Shown: positions 1 to 7,410, numbered from the stretch's first letter. The stretch: DNA of 17,423 nucleotides from an uncultured Campylobacter sp. (GCF_905371695.1 NZ_CAJPMA010000031.1:1-17423), one strand, 5' to 3'. Notes: generated by a model not told the origin, from the sequence alone. Made by a program: numbers and translations.

Positions 1-22
1 TTTTACATTAAATTTTATGTAT

Positions 23-502
23 TTATTCCGAAAAAGTGCTTAAATTTTCTAAAATTTCGCTCGGGACTAGCTTACTAACGTCGCCGTTATGTCTTAAAAC
101 CGAACGAACGATCGAGCTTGAAATAAACGCGTTTTTAAGGCTAGGCATTAGATACACGGTCTCAAATTCTTCCCAAAGCGTAGCGTTTGCGTAGCCTATT
201 TGCAGTTCGTATTCAAAGTCGCTAACCGCGCGAAGTCCGCGTATAACGACGTTTATGTCTAAATTTTTGGCGAAATCTACTAGCAAATTATCAAAACCCG
301 TAACCTCAACGTTTTTAAAATTCGCCGTAGCGATCTTAGCCATTTTTACTCGCTCTTTAAAGCCAAACATAGGGTTTTTGCTATCGCTTTTAGCTACGGC
401 GACCACTACGCACTCAAAAATCCTGCTCGCGCGCTTGATAACGTCGATATGTCCGTTCGTTACGGGATCGAAGGTGCCCGGATATATGCATTTTTTTTTC
501 AA
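23..502 (-). CDS. coaD: Phosphopantetheine adenylyltransferase (CoaD)
   Basis: Transfers AMP from ATP to 4'-phosphopantetheine to give dephospho-CoA, the penultimate step of coenzyme A synthesis, in the cytosol. The 159-residue length is normal for the bacterial family. Visible motifs are the N-terminal nucleotidyltransferase signature PGTFDPVTNGH (residues 8-18, with H18 of the T/HxGH motif), RGLRAVSDFEYE (88-99) and the C-terminal ISSS (127-130) preceding the conserved basic helix. The start is TTG at 502-500, preceded by AAGGAAG five bases upstream; no in-frame ATG fits, and the family motif begins only seven codons later. The TTG is followed directly by nine A residues. It is the last gene of the minus-strand unit in this window, 54 bases after ubiX. 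Nothing recognisable lies in bases 1-22 beyond its stop. Confidence 0.96.
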   Translation of the reverse strand: MKKKCIYPGTFDPVTNGHIDVIKRASRIFECVVVAVAKSDSKNPMFGFKERVKMAKIATANFKNVEVTGFDNLLVDFAKNLDINVVIRGLRAVSDFEYELQIGYANATLWEEFETVYLMPSLKNAFISSSIVRSVLRHNGDVSKLVPSEILENLSTFSE

Positions 503-556
503 TTTCGCTTCCTTTTTGATATTTTTTAGAGCGGAGCGGGTAAAATTTCGCCGAAT

Positions 557-1303
557 TTACGCAGGGCTTCCCCGCCATCTTTTAAAATTTTCATTCTCCA
601 CGCCCGCCGCATCGAGCCATTTTCCTATTATAAAGTCGTTTATTTGCCCAGCCTCGCTACCCGCGTAATGCCCGATAACGGGCGGCGCGATCGTTACGCC
701 AAGAGCCGAAAGCTCGCTCATTTGACGTAGGCTAATCGTAGAAAAGGGCATCTCGCGCACGCCTAGCACCAGCCGCCTACGCTCTTTTAACGCGACCGCC
801 GCCGCGCGCGTAATTAGCGTATCGCTTAGTCCGCAGGCGATTTTAGCCAGCGTGTTAATAGAGCAGGGCGCGACGATCGCGGCGTCCGTTTTAAACGAGC
901 CCGATGAAATTTGCGCGCCCAGATCCGCATCGCTATAAAATTTTACGTTCGCGCTCGTAAAAATTTCTTCTAAAATTTTATAAATTTCGTAGCGAGCGGC
1001 TTTATCCTTTACGTTATCGCTTTTTACGAACGGGCGCAGCGCCGCATCGCCTAAATTTTTCGCGTTTAGCGCGCTCTCTCCCGCTTTGCTGTTAGATTTA
1101 AGGTCGTCCCTTCTCGCGTCGTTCGTCCCTAAAATTTCAGCCCGCGATTTTTCAAAATCTATGCCGTATTCAAGCCGCAAGACCTCTTTCGCGCCGCTGC
1201 TAACTACGGCGTGAATTTCGCTAGTTTTGCTAGCCGCCAAAATTAGCTTTAAGCCCAAAATCGCACCGCTTGCGCCGCTAACGCCCACGACTACGCGTTT
1301 CAT
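557..1303 (-). CDS. ubiX: UbiX-type flavin prenyltransferase with an internal insertion
   Basis: UbiX/Pad1 family enzyme that prenylates FMN to make the prenyl-FMN cofactor of UbiD-type decarboxylases. Family landmarks are the flavin-binding GVSGASGA (7-14), SSGA (35-38), DLGAQISSGSF (127-137), APCS (145-148), the stretch SDTLITRAAAVALKERR (160-176) and REMP (183-186). At 248 residues it is longer than the usual 185-200. The extra length is a charged, low-conservation stretch at about residues 52-104, between the first Rossmann elements and the DLGAQISSGSF strand, and looks like a surface insertion. The ATG overlaps the flgA stop by four bases (ATGA), so translation is probably coupled. Its UbiD partner is not in this window. 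Family assignment is firm; the effect of the insertion is unknown. Confidence 0.93.
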   Translation of the reverse strand: MKRVVVGVSGASGAILGLKLILAASKTSEIHAVVSSGAKEVLRLEYGIDFEKSRAEILGTNDARRDDLKSNSKAGESALNAKNLGDAALRPFVKSDNVKDKAARYEIYKILEEIFTSANVKFYSDADLGAQISSGSFKTDAAIVAPCSINTLAKIACGLSDTLITRAAAVALKERRRLVLGVREMPFSTISLRQMSELSALGVTIAPPVIGHYAGSEAGQINDFIIGKWLDAAGVENENFKRWRGSPA

Positions 1304-2181
1304 TTTAGCACGACCTCTTTGGGCGAACTTACGATCGCGGATAAAATTTTGCCGTCTTTATTCTTAACCTTGATCGCATCGCCTAAATTTCCGCCCTCCA
1401 TGGCGCGCACCTCGATAATGACGCTAAGCCCGCCGTCGTTTAGCACCGCATTTAGCGCGTCGCCTTTTTTTACGAGCGTTACGGCGGCGAAATTATGCTT
1501 CATCAGCACTTCGCCGGCTTTGATTTTAGAACGCGCCACTAGCGCGGAAGCAGGCATAACGGCAAGCGCGTCTTTTTGGTATTTTTCAAAATCTACAAAG
1601 CCGCTTTGATAATCAAGCAGTCCTAAAACGCGCTTAGGCTCGATGTCGTTTAACGCGATAAATACGGGCATTTTGGCCTTAAAGGAATATTTGAAAAACA
1701 AGCTTTTTAAGGTAAGGTCGGGTAACTCGAAACTTGCTCTAAACGAACCTCTTTGGTTGCTTGCACCGTTTAAAAAGATACTTTTAAATCTAAAATTTTC
1801 AAAATTTTCGGGTAGGGCGTTTTGCGGCTCGATGCTTAAATTTTCTATTACGATGCCCGAGTATTCGTCGCTTACGGCGCGTAAAAAGCTTGCTTGCATC
1901 AAATCAAGCTGTGAGCAGTCTTTGACGAACGCGACGCTACCGCCGCTTTTGTCGGAGTAAGTTTTAAAATTCGCGGTTAAAATTTCGTTGAGTTTTTTAA
2001 TATCTATTTTCGCCGCTCTCGCGCCGCCGAGGTTTAAAATTTCGTTATCTTCGCCGCCGAATCCGAAGGTAGAGAGCATTATCGCATCGTTTTTAACGCA
2101 ATACATAGGATAAATCGGGATTTTATTGATCTCGTTTGCGAAAATTTGGAAGGGAAATAAAAAGAGTGAGATTAAAAAAAT
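1300..2181 (-). CDS. flgA: FlgA, flagellar P-ring assembly chaperone (start codon uncertain)
   Basis: Periplasmic chaperone needed to assemble the flagellar P-ring. The C-terminal third carries the SAF/FlgA-type region (SKIKAGEVLMKHNFAAVTLV, then an AVLNDGG stretch), and its position before ubiX and coaD fits Campylobacter gene order. The stop overlaps the ubiX start (ATGA). The open frame extends to an ATG at 2295, but that ATG lies inside the tRNA-Gly promoter and the frame then reads through the whole tRNA, so that N-terminus is not credible. After the tRNA comes a signal-peptide-like stretch, IFLISLFLFPFQIFANE, with no ATG, GTG or TTG. I therefore place the 5' limit at the first codon after the tRNA-derived part (ATT, 2181). 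The next ATG (2106-2104) would lose the export signal. Identity is good; the start is unresolved. Confidence 0.82.
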   Translation of the reverse strand: MFLISLFLFPFQIFANEINKIPIYPMYCVKNDAIMLSTFGFGGEDNEILNLGGARAAKIDIKKLNEILTANFKTYSDKSGGSVAFVKDCSQLDLMQASFLRAVSDEYSGIVIENLSIEPQNALPENFENFRFKSIFLNGASNQRGSFRASFELPDLTLKSLFFKYSFKAKMPVFIALNDIEPKRVLGLLDYQSGFVDFEKYQKDALAVMPASALVARSKIKAGEVLMKHNFAAVTLVKKGDALNAVLNDGGLSVIIEVRAMEGGNLGDAIKVKNKDGKILSAIVSSPKEVVLK

Positions 2182-2255
2182 GGAGCGGGAAACGAGATTC
2201 GAACTCGCGACCCCAACCTTGGCAAGGTTGTGCTCTACCCCTGAGCTATTCCCGC
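2181..2255 (-). tRNA. tRNA-Gly (GCC anticodon)
   Basis: A 75-base cloverleaf on the minus strand. The acceptor stem is GCGGGAA/TTCCCGC, the D-arm region reads AGCTCAGGGGTAGAGC, the anticodon arm is CAACC-TTGCCAA-GGTTG with GCC in the loop, and the T-loop is GTTCGAATC. The discriminator base is T and the CCA end is encoded. It lies between moeA and flgA on the same strand, with its own promoter about 20 bases upstream. Its last base is the first base of the possible flgA ATT start. Confidence 0.97.
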
Positions 2256-2273
2256 AACGAAAATGAAGCCCGC

Positions 2274-2302
2274 ATTTTAGCCGAATATTTTTCATTTGTC
2301 AA
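2274..2302 (-). promoter_or_regulatory. Sigma-70 promoter of tRNA-Gly
   Basis: On the minus strand TTGACA (2302-2297) is followed by exactly 17 bases and then TAAAAT (2279-2274). That is a perfect -35, a 5/6 -10 and ideal spacing. Transcription would start around 2267, about 12 bases before the mature tRNA 5' end. The -35 overlaps the moeA stop codon (2301-2299). This is stronger than most promoters in this kind of genome, which usually lack a -35, and fits a stable RNA gene. Confidence 0.8.
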
Positions 2303-3456
2303 GAAATCCTCGTAACAAAAATTTCATCTCCCGCCGCAAGCGCGCTTTGCTCGGAGATTGATACGTAAATAGCGTTGCTTTTTATTAGCGGCTTTATCAT
2401 CCCGGAGCCGAATTTATTACCGTCCGTAACGTGAAAGACGCCGTCTTTTAAGCGTCCTAGCACGATATTAGCGCGTCCGCTTTTAAGCTTTAAATCCTCG
2501 CTAATTACCGCCTTTTCGCGCTCCGCGGGCCTTCCTAAAAGCGCGGGCAGGACGAATAGACGCGCGCACAAAAACGCCGCCATCGGATTTCCAGGTAGCG
2601 CAAATACAATCTTACCCTCTTTTGCGTACGCCTTACAAGGACCGCCCGGACGCATATTTACGCGCCCGAAAATTTCGCTAAATCCTAGCCGCGTAAGCGC
2701 TGTTTTCATAAAATCGGCCTCGCCCTTGCTAGCCCCGCCCGAGCTTATTAAAACGTCGAAATTTCGGGCGCTTTCAAAGGCTTTTACGGTTGCGCCCAAC
2801 TCGTCTTTTATAACGCCTAGATAACTACTTGCAAATCCACGCTCTTTAAGCAGCGCCGCGATGCCAGCGGCGTTTGCATTATAAATTCGGTCCGCGTCCG
2901 CGCTTTGCCAAGGCTCTACGATCTCGTCTCCGCTTGAAAAAATTCCGACGCGAGGAGCGCTAAATACGCTAACGAAGCTAACCCCTTGCGCCGCTAGCAT
3001 CATAATTCGCGCCGCATCCAGCCGCTCGCCCGCACGCATCAAAATTTCGCCCGCTTTAACCTCTTCGCCAGCAAATCTATACGCCTCGCCGCGCTTTAAA
3101 TTCGCTGGAGCTACGACGAAGCCGTCCTTCTCCTCGCAGTCTTCAAACCGCATTATCGTATCGGCGCCTAACGGAATTTTCGCGCCCGTCATTATCTTTA
3201 CGCATTCGTTCGCACCGATCTTTAAAGAGCGCTTATCTCCCGCGAAAACGGCGTCTATCACGCGGTAAGGCTTGTCTTTTTCGTCAAATTTTACCGCATA
3301 GCCGTCAAGCGCGGAGTTATCGAAGCAGGGTAAATTTTTACCGGCAACGACATCTTCGCCCAAGGTTCTTCCAAGCGCCTCGCCGATAGGCAAAATTTCG
3401 CTTTTTAAAGGGCTAAAATTTTCTAAAATTTTATCTAACGCAGCGTTAAATTCCAT
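2299..3456 (-). CDS. moeA: MoeA, molybdopterin molybdotransferase
   Basis: Inserts molybdate into adenylylated molybdopterin in the last step of molybdenum cofactor synthesis; cytosolic. The 385-residue protein shows the MoeA order: FDNSALDGYAV (45-55), MTGAKIPLGADTIM (89-102), the MogA-like SSGGASKGEADF (238-249), MRPGGPCKAYA (268-278) and ALPGNP (286-291), then the C-terminal beta domain. I chose the ATG at 3456, which overlaps the murA stop as TGATG and has GGAAG four bases upstream; a GTG three bases earlier (3459) is also open. The phosphate/molybdate-site stretch usually written KPGKP reads RPGGP here. It is translationally coupled to murA and followed by the tRNA-Gly promoter. Confidence 0.95.
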   Translation of the reverse strand: MEFNAALDKILENFSPLKSEILPIGEALGRTLGEDVVAGKNLPCFDNSALDGYAVKFDEKDKPYRVIDAVFAGDKRSLKIGANECVKIMTGAKIPLGADTIMRFEDCEEKDGFVVAPANLKRGEAYRFAGEEVKAGEILMRAGERLDAARIMMLAAQGVSFVSVFSAPRVGIFSSGDEIVEPWQSADADRIYNANAAGIAALLKERGFASSYLGVIKDELGATVKAFESARNFDVLISSGGASKGEADFMKTALTRLGFSEIFGRVNMRPGGPCKAYAKEGKIVFALPGNPMAAFLCARLFVLPALLGRPAEREKAVISEDLKLKSGRANIVLGRLKDGVFHVTDGNKFGSGMIKPLIKSNAIYVSISEQSALAAGDEIFVTRIS

Positions 3457-4724
3457 CACTCTTCCAGCCTCTCCACGTCCGCGCCTAGCGCTTTTAGCTT
3501 GATCTCTAAATTTTCGTAACCGCGGTCTAAGTGATATATCCTATGCACGCGGCTAACGCCCTTTGCTACGAGCGCGGCAAGCACGAGCGCGGAGCTAGCG
3601 CGCAAATCCGTCGCCATAACGTCCGCCGCGTTTAGCTCGCCGCCTCCTTGCACGCTGGCGATATGTCCGTTTAGACGGATATCCGCGCCCATTCTGGCTA
3701 GCTCGCTAACGTGCATGAAGCGATTTTCAAACAGTCGCTCGTCTATCGTGCTAACGCCGTTTGCGACGAGAGAAAGCGCGGTAAACTGCGCCTGCGCGTC
3801 GGTAGGAAATCCCGGATACTCGGTGGTTACGATCTCGCACGGGCGAATTTTTTCCGCGGGCATAATCGTAATTTTATCGCCCGAAATTCGTATACCAAAG
3901 CCCATTTCTTCGAATTTTGCAAGCACCGCGGTTAGATGTTTGGCGTTCGCGCCGGTAACGGAAATTTCAGAGTTGGTTATCGCTCCCGCGCAAAGATAGG
4001 TCGCCGCCTCTATGCGATCGGGGATCACCTCGAAATCAGAAATTTCAAGCAGCTTCCCGCCTGAGCCTTCTATCGTTAGCTCGCTCGTGCCGATACCTTC
4101 TATCTTTACTCCGGTAGCGGCTAAAATTTCGCACACCTGCACGACTTCGGGCTCTAACGCGACGTTTAAAAGCCTGGTAGTGCCGTGCGCCAAAGCCGCC
4201 GCGGTTACGATATTTTCGCTGCCCGTAACCGTGACTTTATCAAAGACTATATTCGCGCCTTTTAATCCTCCCTCTGCGGTAGCTACGACGTATCCTTGCT
4301 TTATCTCGATATTCGCGCCCATTTTTTCAAGCGCCGATAAATGCAGATCTATCGGACGCTGGCCGATCGCGCAGCCTCCGGGCAGGCTCACCTCGCAGCG
4401 GCCGAACCGCGCTAAAAGCGGACCCAGTACCAAGATAGAAGCGCGCATTTTACGCACGATGTCATAGGTCGCCGTCGTGGAATTTACGCCGCCGGCATCT
4501 ATCGTTAGCGAATTTTCGTTCGTAAATTCGCACGAAGCGCCTAAATTTCTAAGAAGCTGCGCCATGGTTTTAATATCGGCGACGTTAGGGATATTTCGGA
4601 TAGTTACTCGGTTTTTAGATATTAACGTAAGCGCCATTAAAGGAAGCGCCGCATTTTTAGCGCCGCTAATACCGACTTCGCCGCTAAGTTTCGCGCCGCC
4701 TTTAATTCGTAAAAAGTGCATCAT
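3456..4724 (-). CDS. murA: UDP-N-acetylglucosamine 1-carboxyvinyltransferase (MurA)
   Basis: Transfers enolpyruvate from PEP to UDP-GlcNAc, the first committed step of peptidoglycan precursor synthesis; cytosolic. The 422-residue length is typical. Visible residues are K23-N24 in SGAKNAALP, the catalytic cysteine C118 in GGCAIGQRPID, the conserved aspartate D309 in YPGFPTDAQAQ and R401 in LDRGYENLE. A cysteine at 118, rather than aspartate, is the form normally sensitive to fosfomycin. The start is the first of two adjacent ATGs (4724), with AGGA six bases upstream. It is the first gene of the left-hand minus-strand unit, with a promoter at 4755-4783, and its stop overlaps the moeA start. Confidence 0.97.
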   Translation of the reverse strand: MMHFLRIKGGAKLSGEVGISGAKNAALPLMALTLISKNRVTIRNIPNVADIKTMAQLLRNLGASCEFTNENSLTIDAGGVNSTTATYDIVRKMRASILVLGPLLARFGRCEVSLPGGCAIGQRPIDLHLSALEKMGANIEIKQGYVVATAEGGLKGANIVFDKVTVTGSENIVTAAALAHGTTRLLNVALEPEVVQVCEILAATGVKIEGIGTSELTIEGSGGKLLEISDFEVIPDRIEAATYLCAGAITNSEISVTGANAKHLTAVLAKFEEMGFGIRISGDKITIMPAEKIRPCEIVTTEYPGFPTDAQAQFTALSLVANGVSTIDERLFENRFMHVSELARMGADIRLNGHIASVQGGGELNAADVMATDLRASSALVLAALVAKGVSRVHRIYHLDRGYENLEIKLKALGADVERLEE

Positions 4725-4754
4725 AGTTCGTCCTACTCGTTAAAATTCGGGCTG

Positions 4755-4783
4755 ATTGTAGCGGTTTTTAGCTTATAAAGCAA
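4755..4783 (-). promoter_or_regulatory. Promoter of the murA-moeA-flgA-ubiX-coaD unit
   Basis: Minus strand: TTGCTT (4783-4778), a 17-base spacer, then TACAAT (4760-4755). Predicted start near 4748 gives a short leader of about 24 bases before murA. It lies in the 120-base divergent gap shared with the lipoprotein gene. Confidence 0.65.
4774..4779 (+). promoter_or_regulatory. Possible -10 box for the lipoprotein-rhomboid-DUF455-sixA unit
   Basis: TATAAA on the plus strand, preceded by a T-rich run (gtttttagct) as often seen in Campylobacter promoters, with no recognisable -35. A TTTAAAAT closer to the gene (about 4825-4832) is an alternative. It would overlap the -35 side of the divergent murA promoter. 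Weak evidence. Confidence 0.3.
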
Positions 4784-4844
4784 AAATTTAAATATTTACC
4801 GTTACTCGCTAAAATTTCGGCCGATTTAAAATTTTAGGAAAAAA

Positions 4845-5531
4845 ATGAAAAATTTAATCGCAACTTTATTACTAGCAAGCGCCGTTTTTACGGGTTGTAG
4901 CCTAAAAATTCCTAGCGGCGGCGAACACGCTCAGCTACGAACCATAGAAGGCGGAACGTACCACGACGACGAAGATTATTTAGAGAATTATTTAGATCAA
5001 AACGACGGCGACGGCAAAACTCGCAAAGATAAAAAATTCGGCGATTTTTTTAATAAATACCTAAACACCAGAGCCGGCGGCGACTGCTCTGGCTTCGTTT
5101 CAATCGTCAATCAAAAGCACGCGAATATGTATTTCGACGAATCTGCGATCAATAAATATTACGACAAAGGCGGCAGGAAATCAAAAGCGATTTTTAACCT
5201 ATACGCAAGCAAAAATTTAATCGCCGATAAAAATCCTAAAATCGGAGACTTGATATTTTTCGCAAATACGCTAGGGCGGGGCGCTCAGAAAAATAAAGAT
5301 ATGAAAAACGTAACTCACGTAGGTATTATAACCGACGTCGCAAAAGACGGTACGGTGCGATTTATTCATAATTACGGCGGTAAAATCAAGCACAGCTATA
5401 TGAATCTAACTCGTAAAAACGTATTTATGGACGGCAAAAAGGAGATTAATAGCTACATGGTGCGCTGTAAGGGCGCTCAGTCAAGCTGCCTAGCGTCAAA
5501 TCGCTTCGCGGGATACGGGATCGTAAAATAG
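4845..5531 (+). CDS. NlpC/P60-type cell-wall hydrolase lipoprotein
   Basis: A 228-residue predicted lipoprotein. The N-terminus MKNLIATLLLASAVFTGC is a lipoprotein signal with the acylated cysteine at C18. After a charged linker (about 25-70) comes an NlpC/P60-like domain: the nucleophile C81 in GGDCSGFV, GDLIFFA (134-140), the general-base histidine H158 in THVGII and a possible third polar residue H175 in RFIHN. Such enzymes usually cut peptidoglycan stem peptides, so an envelope-anchored endopeptidase is the best inference; substrate is not shown. C208 and C215 near the end could form a disulphide. The ATG is preceded by AGGAA. It opens a four-gene overlapping plus-strand cluster and is divergent from murA, another peptidoglycan gene. 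Confidence 0.87.
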   Translation: MKNLIATLLLASAVFTGCSLKIPSGGEHAQLRTIEGGTYHDDEDYLENYLDQNDGDGKTRKDKKFGDFFNKYLNTRAGGDCSGFVSIVNQKHANMYFDESAINKYYDKGGRKSKAIFNLYASKNLIADKNPKIGDLIFFANTLGRGAQKNKDMKNVTHVGIITDVAKDGTVRFIHNYGGKIKHSYMNLTRKNVFMDGKKEINSYMVRCKGAQSSCLASNRFAGYGIVK

Positions 5532-6073
5532 TGCCTGCTAGCTGGGGCATAATCGCGTTTACGACGCTGTTTTACGGATTTTATTATTTTTTCTTACCCG
5601 TTCAGGCAGGCGGAATTTTAGGATTAAACGTACTATTTTTAAACGGCTCTTATTGGCAAATTTTAAGCACGATCTTTATGCACGGCTCGTGGGCACATCT
5701 TGTTATGAATATGGCGGTACTTTTTCAATTCGGCTCGGTCTTAGAGCGTTTTTTAGGTTCCTTGCGCTTTTTGGCGGTATATTTAATAGGCGGCGTCTTA
5801 ACTTCGGCTTTAAGTTTTATTTATATTTATTTTTCTTTTAGCGCGAGCGGCGAAGTTATAAATTTAGTAGGCGCCAGCGGGGCGATATGCGTACTACTCG
5901 GGATTTTGGCGCGTTTAGATAAGGCTTTAACAAAAGGGCTAGTAATCGCGCTTTTATTGATGAGCTTCGCGCCTTTGTTAATGGGCGTAAACGTCGCTTG
6001 GTACGCGCATATTATAGGCTTTGCGGTCGGCTTTTGCTACGCTAATTTTTGGCTTTTAAAAGGACGTAAATGA
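5531..6073 (+). CDS. Rhomboid-family intramembrane serine protease
   Basis: A 180-residue polytopic membrane protein that would cleave transmembrane segments inside the inner membrane. All rhomboid landmarks are present: HxxxN in the second segment (HLVMN, H56 to N60), the nucleophile S116 in GASGA (114-118) and the partner H160 in WYAHIIGF on the last segment. About six hydrophobic helices with almost no soluble domain make it a minimal rhomboid. The start is GTG, overlapping the lipoprotein stop by one base (TAGTG), with no strong ribosome site, so coupling is likely. The 3' end overlaps the next gene by four bases. The substrate is not evident; the neighbouring lipoprotein has no obvious transmembrane segment other than its signal. 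Confidence 0.93.
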   Translation: MPASWGIIAFTTLFYGFYYFFLPVQAGGILGLNVLFLNGSYWQILSTIFMHGSWAHLVMNMAVLFQFGSVLERFLGSLRFLAVYLIGGVLTSALSFIYIYFSFSASGEVINLVGASGAICVLLGILARLDKALTKGLVIALLLMSFAPLLMGVNVAWYAHIIGFAVGFCYANFWLLKGRK

Positions 6074-6888
6074 GCTTTTTCGGCGAAATTTGGCAGATTA
6101 TAAACGAAAGCGACGTGGAGCTAAAATTTTCGAATTTCGCTAAATTTTATGAAAATTTTAAACGCGGCGACGAGCTAAATTTTACCCGCCTTTCGCCGGC
6201 GCAAAATTTAACTAAGCCTTGCTACGCGAAATTTTGCGAGGTATTTTCGATGAAAGAGCTAAATAAAAAAACCAAGCAAAAAGATAAAAATCTAGCCTTC
6301 ATTCACTCCGTCGCGCATATCGAATTTAGCGCCGTAGATATCGCGCTTGACGCTTGCTACCGATTTGACGGCTTACCGCGTGAGTATTACGCCGATTGGC
6401 TTGAAGTCGCGGAGGATGAAATTCGCCATTTTAAAATGATCGAGCATTTGCTAATAAAGCAGGGCGGAAAATACGGCGATCTGCCCGTGCACGACGGACT
6501 TTTCGTCGCGCTTCAAAAGACGCAAAATAGCCTAATAAGCAGGATGGCGCTACTGCCTAGATATATGGAAGCAAACGGACTTGACGCGAATGCGCATATT
6601 ATAGAAAAGCTAAGCGCAAACGGTGCGGACGGCGAGCTAATAAACGCCTTGCTCGTGATTTTGGACGAGGAAATTTCGCACGTCGCAAAGGGCGATCGGT
6701 GGTTTAAATTCGCCTGCGAGCAGGGCGGAGTAAGCTGCGACGAATACGTAAAAATAATTCGTAATTTATATCCAAACGCCTTTAAAAGCGCGCGCGAGCT
6801 AAACGAAGCGGCGAGATTAAAAGCGGGATTTAGCGCGAACGAGCTTGAAATTATTAAAAATTACCAAAAAGGAAGCGCAAATGAGTAG
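6070..6888 (+). CDS. DUF455 ferritin-like protein
   Basis: A 272-residue soluble protein of the DUF455 branch of the ferritin-like fold. A four-helix metal site is readable: H83 and E85 in AHIEFSAVD, E117 and H120 in EDEIRHF, and E201 and H204 in DEEISHV. Those ExxH pairs are what a di-iron carboxylate protein needs. Some relatives are related to MiaE-like oxygenases, but the substrate of this family is not established and I do not assign one. The start ATG overlaps the rhomboid stop (ATGA) and has AGGA five bases upstream inside the rhomboid gene. It overlaps sixA by eight bases. Family is clear, function unknown. Confidence 0.88.
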   Translation: MSFFGEIWQIINESDVELKFSNFAKFYENFKRGDELNFTRLSPAQNLTKPCYAKFCEVFSMKELNKKTKQKDKNLAFIHSVAHIEFSAVDIALDACYRFDGLPREYYADWLEVAEDEIRHFKMIEHLLIKQGGKYGDLPVHDGLFVALQKTQNSLISRMALLPRYMEANGLDANAHIIEKLSANGADGELINALLVILDEEISHVAKGDRWFKFACEQGGVSCDEYVKIIRNLYPNAFKSARELNEAARLKAGFSANELEIIKNYQKGSANE

Positions 6889-7372
6889 GGTGTACTTCAT
6901 GAGGCACACAAAAGCAGTGGATCCCGGTAAAGACGGCGACGATTTTGATAGAGAGCTTAGTCCAAAAGGCAAAGACGACGCGAAATTTATGGCGTCAAGG
7001 CTAAAATCTCACGGCGTAAGCTTGGACGCGATATTTTCAAGTGACGCCAAACGCTGCGAGCAGACCGCAAAGCGCGTTGCCGACGCGCTAAATTTTAGCA
7101 AAAAGATAAAATTCGAACGCAAGCTTTACGACGCAAGCTTCGGCAAATTTTTATCCTTTTTGCAAGAGATCGACGATAAATTTTCGTCGGTTTTTATCAT
7201 AGCGCACAATCCCGCTACTACGCAAATTTGCGAATTTTTAAGCGACTCTTCAATAGGCAATATTCCGACCGGCGGGATATTTTGTATAGAGTTTAATTGC
7301 GATTTTAAAGACGTTAGGGAAGGGTGCGGCAGGGCGATATTTTTCGACTATCCCAAAAAGCATCAAAAATAG
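6881..7372 (+). CDS. sixA: SixA-type phosphohistidine phosphatase
   Basis: A 163-residue histidine-phosphatase superfamily protein. It begins MSRVYFMRHTKA, with the catalytic R8-H9 pair; the second active-site histidine is H109 in IIAHNPATTQ, and LSPKGKDDA (27-35) is typical of the branch. SixA removes phosphate from phosphohistidine in phosphorelay or phosphotransfer proteins; the target here is unknown. I start at ATG 6881 because AAGGAAG sits just upstream and the protein then begins at the family N-terminus. The frame is open back to a TTG at 6845 but that would add 12 residues of overlap with DUF455. Last gene of the plus-strand cluster. Confidence 0.88.
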   Translation: MSRVYFMRHTKAVDPGKDGDDFDRELSPKGKDDAKFMASRLKSHGVSLDAIFSSDAKRCEQTAKRVADALNFSKKIKFERKLYDASFGKFLSFLQEIDDKFSSVFIIAHNPATTQICEFLSDSSIGNIPTGGIFCIEFNCDFKDVREGCGRAIFFDYPKKHQK

Positions 7373-7410
7373 CTTTTGCTTTCCTTTTAAAGTTTCTATA
7401 AATTCGTAAA

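Noticed and set aside
2182..2295. N-terminal extension of FlgA from ATG 2295
   Set aside because: The extra 38 residues are a translation of the tRNA-Gly promoter and gene, including the common tRNA-derived string NLAKVGVASSNLVSRS, and the ATG lies upstream of the predicted tRNA transcription start.
4012..4467. 151-residue plus-strand frame inside murA
   Set aside because: It is the antisense shadow of a well-supported MurA; the other long plus-strand frames inside coaD, flgA, macB, macA and murI are the same kind of shadow.
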